From the NCBI GenBank assembly GCA_964059195.1, contig CAXKWD010000007.1, forward strand, positions 55,217,620 to 55,281,619: 64,000 nt of DNA, given 5' to 3'. The translations under genes and the position numbers were made by a program. The notes beneath the pieces are model-generated. The model was not told the origin of the DNA and searched no databases. It saw only the letters and a list, made by a program, of their open reading frames with translations. The stretch comes from Ectobius pallidus. Its lineage: Eukaryota > Arthropoda > Insecta > Blattodea > Ectobiidae. This document shows positions 53,570-64,000 of the stretch, one piece after another; positions within the stretch are counted from its first letter, which is position 1; each line of letters begins with the position of its first letter.

Positions 53570-54970
53570 CAGGGTGCCCACGGGGGGGGGGGGTTAAGAC
53601 GCAGACTGCGTCATTGAAATTTCTGGTGGGGGGGGGGGGGCAAAATATTATCGTGTTATGAATTTTCTGGCCGGGGGTTGAAAATTGTTGCAAAATTAGA
53701 GTTTTATATGTTATAAATAAAAACGGCCAAGTTCTATAACTTCAAAAAGTCTCTTTTAATTCTTTATAAAGATAAAGATGAAGAATTTCAACAGCCATGG
53801 GTGTACCCGGGGGGGGGGGGGGCGCAAGGAAAAAAATGTATATTATTAATTATTATCGTCAGGTGTTTTTCTTTTAAGACAATTATTATAATAGCAGAAG
53901 TTTTACCAAATCGACAACATGGAAGCAGAATCCACAGTGGATTAGACCCCCAAGAGTCAAAACCTAAAATTCTATATTTGTATTTTAAAAATATATTTAT
54001 TTAATTAAACAAGATTTGTTGGTGTGTCAAATATGATATAGCAGTTATTTTCTTTTCATAACATAATGAGTAGGCCTATTATGTCCACTGTTCCATGTGC
54101 TATTTAACTTTTCTTATAAATAGTAATAAGTATTATAATTTAGGTAACAATTTCATGTTTAAATTGCCATGTCTTAGAGTATAGTAAACAAATTTGCTAA
54201 CTAGTTTTTCAGTGCTAAAATAGCGTAAAATATGATTTTCATTAGTTCAACATTTAAAAATTTCCCGGGGGTGGACACCCGACTTAGGTAACATTTTCTT
54301 GTTTACATTGGCATGTCTTAGAGTATGGTAAACAAATTTCCTAACTAGTTTTTTAGTGCTAAAATAGCGTAAAATGTGATTTTCATTAATTCAATATTTT
54401 AAAAATTTCCGGGGCTGGACCCCCCACCTAGGTAATGATTTCTTATGTACATTGAAATGTCTTAGAGTATGGTAAACAAATTTCATAACTAGTTTTCAGT
54501 GCTAAAATAGCGTAAAATGTGATTTTCATTAGTTCAATATTTAAAAATTTCCCGGGGTGGACATCCGACTTCGGTAACATTTTCTTGTTTACATTGGCAT
54601 GTCTTAGAGTATGGTAAACAAATTTCTTAACTAGTTTTTGAGTGCTAAAATAGCCTAAAATGTGATTTTCATTAGTTCAATATTTAAAAATTTTCTGGGA
54701 TGGACCCCCGACCCCTTTTTTGGGGGGTATTCCAAACCCCCCCGGCACTTCCGACCCTCCCCGCAATTATTTTCTGGCTACTTATTATATTATTAATATA
54801 AAATACAAATTGGCCCAAGAAGTTAAACCGACAAAAAATAAATTAATAAAAAAAATTGCCCCCCCCCTAGAAAATATCATATGGGCGCCCTTGTCGACAG
54901 GCAATTGGGTTGGGGGTGAGCAATGAAGTTTGGGGGGTGAGCAATGAAGTTTTGGGGGTGGGCACCCCTG
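53570..54970. mobile_element. hAT-like TIR element carrying a minisatellite
   Basis: Ends CAGGGTGCCCAC / GTGGGCACCCCTG flanked by AGTAAAA on both sides (53563-53569, 54971-54977; 7 of the 8 bases expected for hAT). Interior: G runs at 53582, 53626 and 53809, a four-unit minisatellite, and C-rich remnants. No transposase. Confidence 0.75.
54142..54720. repeat. 4 x about 143-bp minisatellite
   Basis: Units start at about 54142, 54288, 54432 and 54574. Each has GCATGTCTTAGAGTATGGTA, AACTAGTTTT, AGTGCTAAAATAGCGTAAAA, ATTTTCATTAGTTCAATATT and a GG-rich TTTCCCGGGGGTGGAC end. Confidence 0.92.
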
Positions 54971-54977
54971 AGTAAAA

Positions 54978-55319
54978 TAATAAATACAACATAGGCCTAA
55001 AGAAAATGTCCGTTTATGTAGGTGGCATGATATGTGCCGTCTATGGTTGTAATAATTATTTTGAGAGTGAAATAAGTAAAATCGTTAATTAGAGTGTGTA
55101 CAAGACTAATTCATTCAGATGTTCATTGGCTTACCATCCGAATTGTCTTACATGTAAAAATATCAAATTAAAAAAAAGTATATATTGTACAAAGTATCTT
55201 GCAAATCGTATGAATTAAAATTTAAAGCTGATTTTCACGAAAATGTATTAAAGTGAAACAATTAGTTCTGATACTTATTAAAAAAAGTGTGTGTGGAACG
55301 CCAAGCGGCAGAAGTGAAA
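54978..55319. other. Unassigned spacer
   Basis: AT-rich, nothing recognised. Confidence 0.5.
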
Positions 55320-55790
55320 CTTTATTATTTTTTCATTTTTGGATTATTGGATTTTTCAAATTTTGGATTGTTGGACTTTTTAATATTGGGTTTTTAGACT
55401 TTTTAGATTTTGGATTTTTTAAATTTCTGACCTTTTAATTCTTTAATTTTGGATTTTTTAATTTTTTTACATTTTAGATCATTGAATTTTTTTAGTTTTG
55501 TATTTTTTAATTTTTTATTTTTTATTTTCATATTTTAGAATTTTATAATTTTGGATATTTATGTTTTAAATTTTGGATATTAAGATTTTTGAATTTTTTA
55601 TTTTTTATTTTTTAAATTTTGGACTTATTAATTTTGGTTCTTTGAATTTTTTGATTTTGAAATTTTAGATTATTTAAATGTTGGATCTTTGATTTTTTAT
55701 TTTTTGTATATTTTAATTTTGGATTTTTAACTTTTGGATTTTTTAATTTTTAATTTTTGGACTTTTTCAGTTTTGGATAAGCTTAATCAT
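55320..55790. repeat. Degenerate T-rich simple repeat
   Basis: About 470 bases built almost only from variants of TTTTGGATTTTTTAATTTT. Low complexity. An open frame through its first part is not a gene. Confidence 0.9.
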
Positions 55791-56980
55791 TGAGTTGATT
55801 GTTTTCTGTGCAGTCCGTTCAGTCACACCTCACTAATTTCGTGACGATTTTGAGCGTTACACAAGCTCTCGATTTACCCCTACCGCGGCTAAAGAAGTTT
55901 TACTTAAAAATTTAGCGTTATCGTCATTTAACTAAGTTAGTTTAGCGGTAGTGTAAATTATGTTATATCCCGACCTAATTCCTGCATTATCGAGCACAAA
56001 AATAAGTTACTGTGTCATCAGGACTTTGAAAAACAAATTTATTTCTGCAGCTATATAGGTTCATTAAGTAGCTTCTGAGACTGCTGCCCATTCCCACTCA
56101 ACAGATGGCACCTCTGTGCTAGTGGACAGTTTGAACAAAGGGAATAGAGTAGAGTGGGCGGTATTCTTATTGAGAGTATTTGATTTAAGCCATGCCTACT
56201 TGAGGTATTTCTTTTAAACACAACATATTACTTAACCTTTGAAGTATATATTATTATATTTATGTTTTTAGGCATTAATGCTTCGATTTAAGTCATAAAT
56301 GGAATAATATTATAATATTAATTTAATTATTCACAGATATTATTACATAAATATTTTTCGCATTCTCTTGAAACATCCGAAATTTCTTTCTCTTTGCAAG
56401 ATATCTCGATAGTTGTCTACACGCTTCGCAAGCATACCACTATGTACAAGAAATTATTATATTTCGCTCTACCAAACATTCTTTAAAATACTAATTCTTA
56501 TAATCTACTACCGTAATTATAGTTGCTTTATGTTTTAGATCTATCCTATAATTATTCATTATGCTTTAATATAGCACATGAAGCCTAATTAATTTAAATT
56601 TATAAGATTTCAAACATGGGACTTTATTGGCCGTTGTGTTGTCAGCACAACTGCTCTTGGCGGTCTCATATCTAACCGACATAACACTTTTCAAGCGTCG
56701 CCTTTATGGTCGGACGTGTTTGTCCACCGCTCTAAAATTTGTGGTGAAACACCCAGAAATACAACTCACGACTTCAGGAGAAATTCTCCAAACCTCACGA
56801 CTTTGGGAGAAGTTCCCAACCATCGACGTGTTGCATTATTCAGAGGAATTATTGTGCACAGTCAAGGCGCTGCATCATCATATCAACTCACAACTATCCT
56901 ACGAAGCCTACATCTCCGAAATGCCAATTTGTGCTAGCGAGGTGCTTCAGTCCACACTACAGCTAAGTGGCATACTTGTT
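55791..56980. other. Unassigned stretch with a 119-codon open frame
   Basis: AT-rich to about 56620. From 56627 to 56986 a frame stays open (SYLTDITLFKRRLYGRTCLS, HPEIQLTTSGEILQTSRLWE, YEAYISEMPICASEV) and base composition is more balanced. The first codon is not ATG, and I recognise no domain. It may be part of the neighbouring LTR element's flank or an exon. Confidence 0.3.
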
Positions 56981-57510
56981 TGTTAAACTGTGCAGTAAAT
57001 TGCTGACTGCGATTTACTATACGTATATGTTATTTGAATCACATCAGGTATTGAAACAAACGCCTATGCATCTGCATGTGATTCCAGTGAAATAAACTCA
57101 CAAAATCTGCAGCTTCAAACGTCATATACATTTCAAACCCTTACTTCAAATTATGTTACAAGAACTATCATTTCAGTATCATAATTATTCTTACTTCATG
57201 AACATCATTGTATAATTAAATAATTAACTCCAAGACATTATCTTCAAGAACATTATCATATAATTAAATCTAACCTCAAGACCAACTTGAAGAATCTCAA
57301 GACCGCAAGATCACTATTCAACTTATATAAAACTGTGTATTTTATTATCAATTTTAGCCTTCAGCTAACTAGTGTTTTGTCTCTTAGTGAAAATAAATTT
57401 TAGCATCTCTTCACCAGCAGATTTCTTGTCAATTTTAGTGTAAGAGGGAAGGGCAGGTTCCGATTAATACAGTCCACTCTCCTAACATCCTATAATCCCT
57501 CCTTTTACAT
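56981..57510 (+). repeat. Putative 5' LTR of BEL/Pao-2
   Basis: Start inferred from TGTTAAACTG (compare TGTTAGATCA in BEL/Pao-1). The end is inferred from TTTTACA just before TTTGGTCC. It shares ACAGTCCACTCTCC with the other LTR. With no second LTR in the window the limits are predictions. Confidence 0.4.
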
Positions 57511-57512
57511 TT

Positions 57513-57530
57513 TGGTCCTCGCGGGCCTAG
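57513..57530 (+). promoter_or_regulatory. Primer-binding site of BEL/Pao-2
   Basis: TGGTCCTCGCGGGCC directly follows the LTR end. The TGGTCC start is usual for tRNA-primed BEL elements. The tRNA species is not determined. Confidence 0.5.
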
Positions 57531-57897
57531 GATTGTTCCACATTTGGTTCCTCCCCCCTGGATCCTTCCAGTGAGCAATTTTCAAACAAATTTTTCCAAT
57601 TTTTTCCCGGAACCTGAGACAAGAAATCTGCCTAAGGTAAGTCAACAATCTCCTGGCAAGACCAGTTTAAGCACACACCAACACAGTGAGAAGGGTTGAC
57701 AACATACAACTCATTTCTATGTTGCATGCACACAAACAAGCAGCACAGTGATTATTGTCTCCAACACCTAACACATTTATACTGTGTATACGACCTTTGA
57801 AGCCTTAAAATTCCCCATGCGGGCAACCTAAAGCTTAAATTCTCCCCTATTGCGGGCAAAGAGCTCAAATTTAATAAATCTATCTTAAACTTTCATT

Positions 57898-59687
57898 ATG
57901 GCCACGCAGGAGCAAACTCTTGCAGCCTGCAGGGCTAAACGCACGCCCATCAGAGCGCAAATAACTCGCCAGTGTAATTTAATTCCTAAGCTTCTCATCA
58001 ATGACGAAGCCACTTATAACGACCTCTTAGATAGGAAGACTAAATTGATAGGAAGACTAAATTGCAACAATTAATCTCCAAATTTGAGGAAGTTCAATCG
58101 ACCATAGAGGAATTAGAATATTCCGACTCAGAACAAACCTACAGGGAAGAGGTAGAAGACGCTATCTTCCAAACCACGACTCACATTAATAAGGTAGAAG
58201 CTACCTATCTCAAAACTAAAGCTGATGCGGAAGCTGAAATTAAATCAACCGAACAAAGGCGCGAGGCAGAGGCCAAAGAAAGACTAGCTCGCATCGAAGC
58301 TGAAGCTGCAGAAGCAGCAGCTATCCGTGAAGCACAGGCTGCGGAAGCTGCTGCCCAAAGGGCAATCCAACAACAAATCAATAACATTAATAGACTTCAC
58401 TGTCAATTCATGTCCTATGTGCAATCCATTCATGAATTTGAGATTGAAACGGAAGCTCACTTTCATGAAGCTATTAGCATGAGAACAATGTTTCTCCATT
58501 TGTTTGAGGCGTATCAAGATTCTGCCTTACAAATAAATCCTGACTTCCAAGAAATTGATTCTCAAAGACGCGAGTTAGAAATAGCCTACCACCAAGCTCT
58601 AGGTTTCTTTGACGCCCTAATTTCTCAAAACAAATCTAAATATGAGCCAGAAGGGTCACTTAGATCTAGACGATCCTCTAGTGGATGTTCTCATCACCCA
58701 GCATCTCAAACGGTTCTGCCAAAACTACCTGAGATCAAATTGCCACAGTTCAGTGGTGACCCCACCATGTGGATTGAATTTAGAGACACTTTTGCTTCTC
58801 TAATCCTAAGCAACAGTCACATAACTAACATTGACAAGTTTCAGTACTTGAAATCATGTCTTAGCCCAGAGACCTTGCGTATAATACAAAATATACCAGT
58901 TTCTGAAGCAACCTTCGACGTTGCTTGGAAAACACTAACAGAAAGATTCGACAATGATCGTTTGATCATGAACACTCACTTAGAGTATCTTTTCACGCCT
59001 CCCACCATAGAAAGGGATTCTGCGAACTCACTCCAACAATTCCTAGATCACTTTGTAAGCACTATGCATGCGCTTCAATCTTTAAAATCTGACGTTGATT
59101 TGACTGACTTAATTGTCTCCAAAATCATCCTAGACAAGATACCTCCTTCACTCGTTAAGGAATGGGAAAGCTCTATAAAGCCAAACCAACTTCCCACGTT
59201 AAAGGAACTCTTTGGCTTCTTGGAGGCAAAGGTAAGAGTCCTTCAAATGACAAGCTTAGCGATAAGCTCCCAAGCCAATTCTAACCAAACTTCAAATCGT
59301 ACCAATCAAAAAACCCCTCTCAACGATAACAATGTTAGTTCAAATAACACTAACAACCAACATAATAACTCCAGGACATTTACTTCACGTGTCTATTCTA
59401 TTTGCTGCAAGCAAAATATTGCTCATGAATTATTTCGATGTGACAGTTTCAAAGTAATGTCGTATGAGCAACGAATGCAATTCATAAATACTCACAAGGC
59501 ATGCAGATTATGTCTACGAGTCAAACAGCATCACAATTCATGTGGTGTCACAAGGTGTCACAAGTGTGGTGAAAAACACAGCACTATGTTACACAACCCC
59601 AATTGGCGATCAAACTCACAAGCAGATAATGTTGTACGTATGCTACAACCTGCATTATCACCCCCCCACTGCTGTAGTCATTGTTGA
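57898..59687 (+). pseudogene. BEL/Pao-2 gag
   Basis: ATG at 57898 (MATQEQTLAACRAKRTPIRA) is in frame until a 17-bp tandem duplication at 58031-58064 shifts it. The main frame then runs from 58062 to 59687. It shows a long Ala/Glu-rich coiled coil (res. about 50-110 of that frame), the DUF1759-type capsid region (LPEIKLPQFSGDPTMWIEFR, FDVAWKTLTERFDN, LDKIPPSLVKEWE), an Asn/Thr-rich linker and zinc knuckles (CRLCLRVKQHHNSC, CHKCGEKHSTMLH). It leaves frame in a C run near 59661, where the protease should follow in the same polyprotein. Confidence 0.9.
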
Positions 59688-59838
59688 GGACATTTACGGT
59701 CAGCCTATAGAAGCGACCGCTTTACTAGACACCGGATCTAGTTGCAATCTCATAACTGATCGTTTGTTCAACAAACTGAAACTGAAAGCTTTACCTCAAA
59801 GGGTACCGCTTCAAGGCATTCTAGAAACGTAATCTCAC
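59660..59838 (+). pseudogene. BEL/Pao-2 protease
   Basis: Frame entered after the C run: VIVEDIYGQPIEATALLDTG then SSCNLITDRLFNKL, the aspartic-protease active site LLDTGSS. A TAA at 59830 interrupts it. The text continues in frame beyond (SHMHNAALINV). Confidence 0.88.
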
Positions 59839-61521
59839 ATGCACAATGCTGCATTAATTAATGTTAAATCTAGAAACACGTCGTGGGGTTGCAATACACA
59901 TGCTATTGTAATTTCAGAAATTTCTGCCAGTCAGATGCCCCAAAGTTACATCGATGTTAGGAATTGGCATATTCCAGCCAATCTCCCATTAGCCAACCCA
60001 CATTTCAACACACCCCAATGTGTCAATCTTCTCCTAGGAGTTGAAGTCTTTTCGCAAATACTCCAAGATGGTAGAATTACTTCTCCTCAGTACCCAACTA
60101 TTCAAAACTCTCAGTTAGGATGGTTTTTCGTTGGAAAAATATCATCACCTAACGCTCCTATGGAAATGCAATCAAACCCAAGGCATCAAGGTGAATGTTT
60201 CTCTCAGACTAGAAACTCCGCTGCCACACAAGTTTCTAACCTTTCTTCTTCGAAGCGATTCAAGGGAAATAGCAGACTTCAGAATGTCAATGCTGCCGCG
60301 AATGATGAAGCTCATTATTGCGCTTTCTTGAATTCTGACCAAACAATCAATGAACAATTATCTAGGTTTTGGGAATTTGAAAGTGTTGCCAACAGTGCAC
60401 CCTTTCCCCAAGACGCTCATTGTGAACAGCATTTCACCGAAACCACAACTAGAGATCTTGACGGAAGATATGTCGTCAAGCTTCCCTCTTTAATGCTCCC
60501 CCAGAATCACTAGGAACCACTAAGCATCAAGCACACCAAAGATTTCATTCTCTTGAAAAACGTCTAGCAAACAATGCAGACTTACGTCAACAATACAATG
60601 ACTATGACTGAATATCAGACCTTAGGCCACATGAAACCTGCGGACCCTGATCAAACTGAAACATTTGATTATATCATCCCTCATCACCCGGTGATGAAAC
60701 CTTCTAGCACAACTACCAAGTTACGTGTAGTATTTGACGCTTCTGCCAAATCTACCAACGGAAGGTCACTAAATGACATACTTCATGTAGGTCCTACGAT
60801 CCAACCTAACTTGTTTTCTATACTACTGCGATTCAGGCTAAATCCCATAGCTTTCACAGCTGACATTGCCAAAATGTATAGACAAGTTCTAATACAGCCT
60901 GACCAACAACACTTCCAACAAGTACTTTGGAGGGAACAGCCCTCAGAGCCTATTAAGATCTTTAATCTTAAGACTGTGACTTATGGTACAGCTCCAGCTG
61001 CATTCTTATCAACTAGAGCCCTAAAACAACTCACGATCGATGATGGTGACAAATTCCCATTAGCGTCACGCATCATAAACAATTCTATGTATGTCGACGA
61101 CACTGTCGCAACGGCTTCTAATATGCAAGAAGCGCAACAAATGATCTCTGAGCTTAACGCTTTACTTCCCTTAGGTGGATTTCAGCCTAGAAAGTGGAGT
61201 TCAAACCTACCACAACTTCTAGAAGATGTACCAGTTGAGTTAAGAGAAACACTTGACAATCGTACGTTTGGTGACTCGGATGCCAGTTCTATCAAAGCGC
61301 TAGGTCTAATATGGCAGCCATCTAATGATCTATTAAGGATAGAAACGTCCATAGATTTCTCCAAACCCTTTCTGAAAAGCACAAGAAGGACATTGCTTTC
61401 CTGCATCGCCTCGATATTTGACCCATTAGGCCTCATATCTCCTATCGTTGCACATTGCAAGATTATATTTCAATTCTTATGGAAGGAAACTACTTCCTGG
61501 GATGAAATCATACCTGAATGA
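59839..61521 (+). pseudogene. BEL/Pao-2 protease-RT linker and reverse transcriptase
   Basis: The linker has VNLLLGVEVFSQILQDG and GWFFVGK. Shifts near 60500 (after a C5 run) and 60605 surround FHSLEKRLANNADLRQQYN. RT motifs: EYQTLGHMKP, HHPVMKPSSTTTKLRVVFDA (fingers), LNDILHVGPTIQPNLFSILL, FTADIAKMYRQVLI (first catalytic Asp), YGTAPAAFLSTRAL and MYVDDTVATA (YVDD pair intact). The connection includes LSCIASIFDPLGLISPI. A TGA at 61519 interrupts the polyprotein. Confidence 0.92.
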
Positions 61522-62143
61522 GTCGCCAAAAAATGGCTGACAGTTCACAACCAACTTCATTCCATATCTCAGATTGCCATTCCTCGGTTTGCATTGATAT
61601 CAAACGCCACCTCCATTGACATACACGGATTTTGTGACGCTAGTGATCAAGCCTATGGTGCTTGTGTCTACTTACGCTCTCCCAACCAAGAGGGCGAAAC
61701 TCAAATCTCACTACTTTGTGCTAAGTCCAAAATTGCCCCTATCAAGGCTGTCACAATTCCAAGGCTAGAGTTGTTAGCCGCACACTTACTCGCCAAACTA
61801 ATAAACAACGTCTTGCCTACACTGCAGCTTGACATCAGTTCAGTTTACTTATGGAGTGACTCCAATATAGTACTGAGTTGGTTGAGTCGTTCTCCAACCA
61901 CACTCAAAACTTTTGTTGCAAATAGTCGCAGATATACAGGAATTTACTGCAGACTTTACTTGGCGACAGGTCTCGTCGAATGACAATCCTGCAGACCTAA
62001 TATCTCGAGGTTCAACACCCGAGGACTTGATCTACAACAAATTGTGGTGGAATGGTCCATCATGGTTGTCTGAGGACATATCATGCTGGCCAGCAAACAA
62101 CGCAAAAACACTCCTGAATCATTGCCAGAAGTTAAACTGGTAG
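61522..62143 (+). pseudogene. BEL/Pao-2 RNase H
   Basis: SIDIHGFCDASDQAYGACVY, IPRLELLAAHLLAKLINNV, YLWSDSNIVLSWLSR, then a frame shift near 61915 to FTADFTWRQVSSNDNPADLI and SRG, LWWNGPSWLSE. Catalytic Asp/Glu positions (CDAS, RLEL, WSDS, NPAD) are present. Confidence 0.9.
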
Positions 62144-63657
62144 CCCACATAACCACTTGCAATCTCACTTTCCAAGCTTGGTTTTCCAAGTTTTCTTATG
62201 TAAGATCTATTCGTATCATGGGTTATGTCCTAAGATTCATACATAACGCAAAACCTGCTAACCAACGTTTCAGTGGATCTTTATCTCCTGATGAGATATC
62301 AAACTCGATTCACTGTTGTGTAAAGAATGTCCAGCATCAAGCATACGCTGAAGAAATAAAGTTACTATTAGCTGGAAAAGAGATTCCAAGCGCTAGTAAG
62401 ATTCATAATCTTTGTCCATACTTGGATTCGAACGATATCCTACGTGTAGGCGGACGGCTGGAAAGATCCAAGCTCCCGTTCGACTCTAAACACCAAATGC
62501 TACTTCCATGTAATCATGCCTTCACAAAGCATTTGATACATCATACGCATTTTTAATTGCATCACGCAGGACCACAGCTTATCATCGCTCATCTCAGAGA
62601 AAGATTCTGGGTCCCCTCAATTAGAAAGGTGATAAGATCTGTCATAAGGAGATGCAACACATGCTTTCGCTTTAAGGCACAGCCCTTTCAGCAAAGGATG
62701 GCTGATTTGCCTGCTGCTAGAATCATTCCAGTGTCTCCCTTTACTAATGTCAGTTTGGATTACGCTGGCCCCTATTCAATTAAATTTGGTGGTCCACGCT
62801 CTAAAGTTACTATCAAAGCATACATTGCCCTCTTTGTGTGCATGTCCACCAAAGAGGTGCACTTGGAATTAGTGACTACTCTTACGTCCAAGGCATTTTT
62901 AGCTGCGTTGTCCAGATTCTCAGGCCGTAGAGGCATACCTCATTCAATTACCTCGGACAACGGAACTACCTTCATTGGAGCATGTAACGACTTGAAACAG
63001 TTGACTGACTTACTCTCCTCCACTGAATTCCAAGCGATTATCAAAGACGCTACCTCACACCTAAGCCTTAACTGGCACTTCCTACCTCCTCACTCCCCTC
63101 ACATGGGCAGACTACACGAAGCTGCAGTGCGCTCAGTCAAGCATCATTTGAAGCGAATGTCTTCAACATTCATTCCCACTTATGAAGAGCTTTCGACGCT
63201 GTTGATTCAGATCGAGGCCATTCTCAATTCACGACCATTGCTCTCCCTCCATGAGGAGGCAGAAGATTTTCAATATCAGTCCCCAGGACATTTTCTTGTT
63301 GGAAAACCTCTTGTATCGCTACCTTCGCCAGACCTATCAGGAGGTTATGCTTTACGCTCTCAATGGAAAACTGTTCACAACTTCACCGCTGATTTGTGGA
63401 AAAAATGGTCTTCAGACTACCTCCATTCTCTTCAAAGGCGATCGAAGTGGAGTTCCAAAGCCCCCAATGTTTCTATTGGTACTCCAGTGCTTCTGGTTGA
63501 AGACAATGTGCCACCCCTCAAATGGATTTTAGGCATTGTCGACCAAGTCCATCCTGGATCAGATGGTTTAGTGAGAGTCGCTACCGTCAAAACCGCGACA
63601 GGTCACTATACAAGACCAATTGTCAAACTCGCTCCTCTTCCAGTAAATGAAGATTAA
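62110..63657 (+). pseudogene. BEL/Pao-2 integrase
   Basis: The N-terminal part (KFSYVRSIRIMGYVLRFIHN, YLDSNDILRVGGRLERSKLP, LPCNHAFTKHLIHHTH) carries a TAA near 62554. Then HHAGPQLIIAHLRERFWVPS and RRCNTCFRFKAQPFQQRMAD (HHCC finger). The DDE core is LDYAGPYSIKFGG, TSDNGTTFIGA and HEAAVRSVKHHL. A C-terminal domain with LLVEDNVPPLKWILG ends PLPVNED at 63657. From 62557 the frame is fully open. Confidence 0.92.
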
Positions 63658-63688
63658 TTTAGTCATTCACATTTAATCACATGTATAT

Positions 63689-64000
63689 GGGTCATTCCAT
63701 ATGAAATCCAATTTTTAAAAAAATGGTTGCAGACCATTTTAGAAAAAAATAATTTTGTATATATGAGTTCATACATGTTTCAAGATATCAAAACAAGTTT
63801 TCAAAAAAAATCTTGTGTTCTTGGTTTCCCAGGGGTGTCCATTTTTCAATCCTGGTGTAACACATTTTTTGCGAATATAGCTGATTACGAATATTTTCAT
63901 AACTCAACAACCATAAGAGTTAGAAATTTGAATTATGAACCATTTTGTAACTATTGAAGCGTACTTTCAGAAATACTTTATTGTTTTCTTCAACACAAAA
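63689..64000. mobile_element. Start of a TIR element with GGGTCATTCCATATG end
   Basis: GGGTCATTCCAT matches the terminus of the transposon at 49474-53241 and resembles GGGTCAATCCAT at 18236. The remainder to the window end is AT-rich with homopolymers, like those TIRs. Its other end lies outside the window. Confidence 0.6.

Larger units (their letters stand above)
56981..63688 (+). mobile_element. BEL/Pao LTR retrotransposon 2 (nearly complete, 3' LTR not seen)
   Basis: Putative 5' LTR 56981-57510 (TGTTAAACTG start), primer-binding-like TGGTCCTCGCGGGCC at 57513, then gag, protease, RT, RNase H and integrase in BEL order to 63657. About 30 bases later another TIR element begins (63689), so the 3' LTR is displaced beyond the window or lost. 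The coding frame is broken repeatedly. Confidence 0.88.

Noticed and set aside
55253..55438. Phe-rich 61-codon ORF
   Set aside because: Lies in the T-rich low-complexity tract.

Overview
This window looks like TE-saturated, AT-rich nuclear DNA from an arthropod, most likely an insect with a large genome. A cockroach or other hemimetabolous insect is my guess, at low confidence. Evidence: non-LTR retrotransposons with R1-like, Jockey/I-like and RTE/L1-like endonuclease-reverse transcriptases, two BEL/Pao LTR retrotransposons, P-element, mariner, hAT and piggyBac relics, a tRNA-derived SINE, and no bacterial gene organisation. The only segment that reads like a host gene is one short terminal coding exon at 38185-38295 on the minus strand. 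I saw no rRNA gene, functional tRNA gene or CRISPR array.

Layout. 1-1454: AT microsatellite palindrome and unassigned DNA. 1455-7472: minus-strand R1-like LINE (LINE-A) split by a 3.4 kb TIR element (3169-6556). 7473-23760: minus-strand Jockey/I-like LINE (LINE-B) split by four insertions: the plus-strand LINE-C (7818-17524, 16-bp TSD), a mariner fold-back (17864-20043), a piggyBac relic (about 21064-21904) and a hAT (22080-23104, 8-bp TSD). LINE-C is itself split, including by a nearly full-length RTE-like LINE-D (13276-16667, 12-bp TSD), so nesting is three or four layers deep. 23761-25626: unassigned DNA, a tRNA-derived SINE and a 3-unit tandem repeat. 25627-36712: an FB-like giant inverted repeat with arms built from arrays of about 155 bp units. 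Its core is a TIR element with a PIN-like gene relic (27110-29793), and its right arm contains a BEL/Pao element (31188-36520) whose 3' LTR carries another TIR element (34286-36217).

36713-42786: the host-like exon, a hAT-type non-autonomous element, and two mariner-type deletion or fold-back derivatives. 42800-44736: LINE-E, minus strand, 5'-truncated, with 13-bp TSD. 45891-48760: decayed P-element transposase gene (THAP9-like), with its upstream region repeated in inverted orientation. 49474-53241: the most intact element, a 3.77 kb transposon with TIRs of about 540 bp and one uninterrupted ORF of about 790-820 codons. Its transposase-like protein (motifs MDFAENY, SDGAAAQFKN, HGKGVCDG) belongs to a family I cannot name with certainty (Sola-like is my best guess). 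53570-54970: hAT-like TIR element carrying a 4 x 143 bp minisatellite. 56981-63688: nearly complete BEL/Pao element with a broken gag-pol. 63689-64000: start of another TIR element sharing GGGTCATTCCAT ends with the 49474 element.

The genes do not cooperate as a pathway. The window is a stratified record of transposition. The main themes are deep nesting datable through target-site duplications, repeated formation of fold-back (head-to-head) derivatives from mariner, PIN-gene and GGGTCA-end elements, and one apparently autonomous DNA transposon. Clade names rest on motif recognition by eye. No database search was run.
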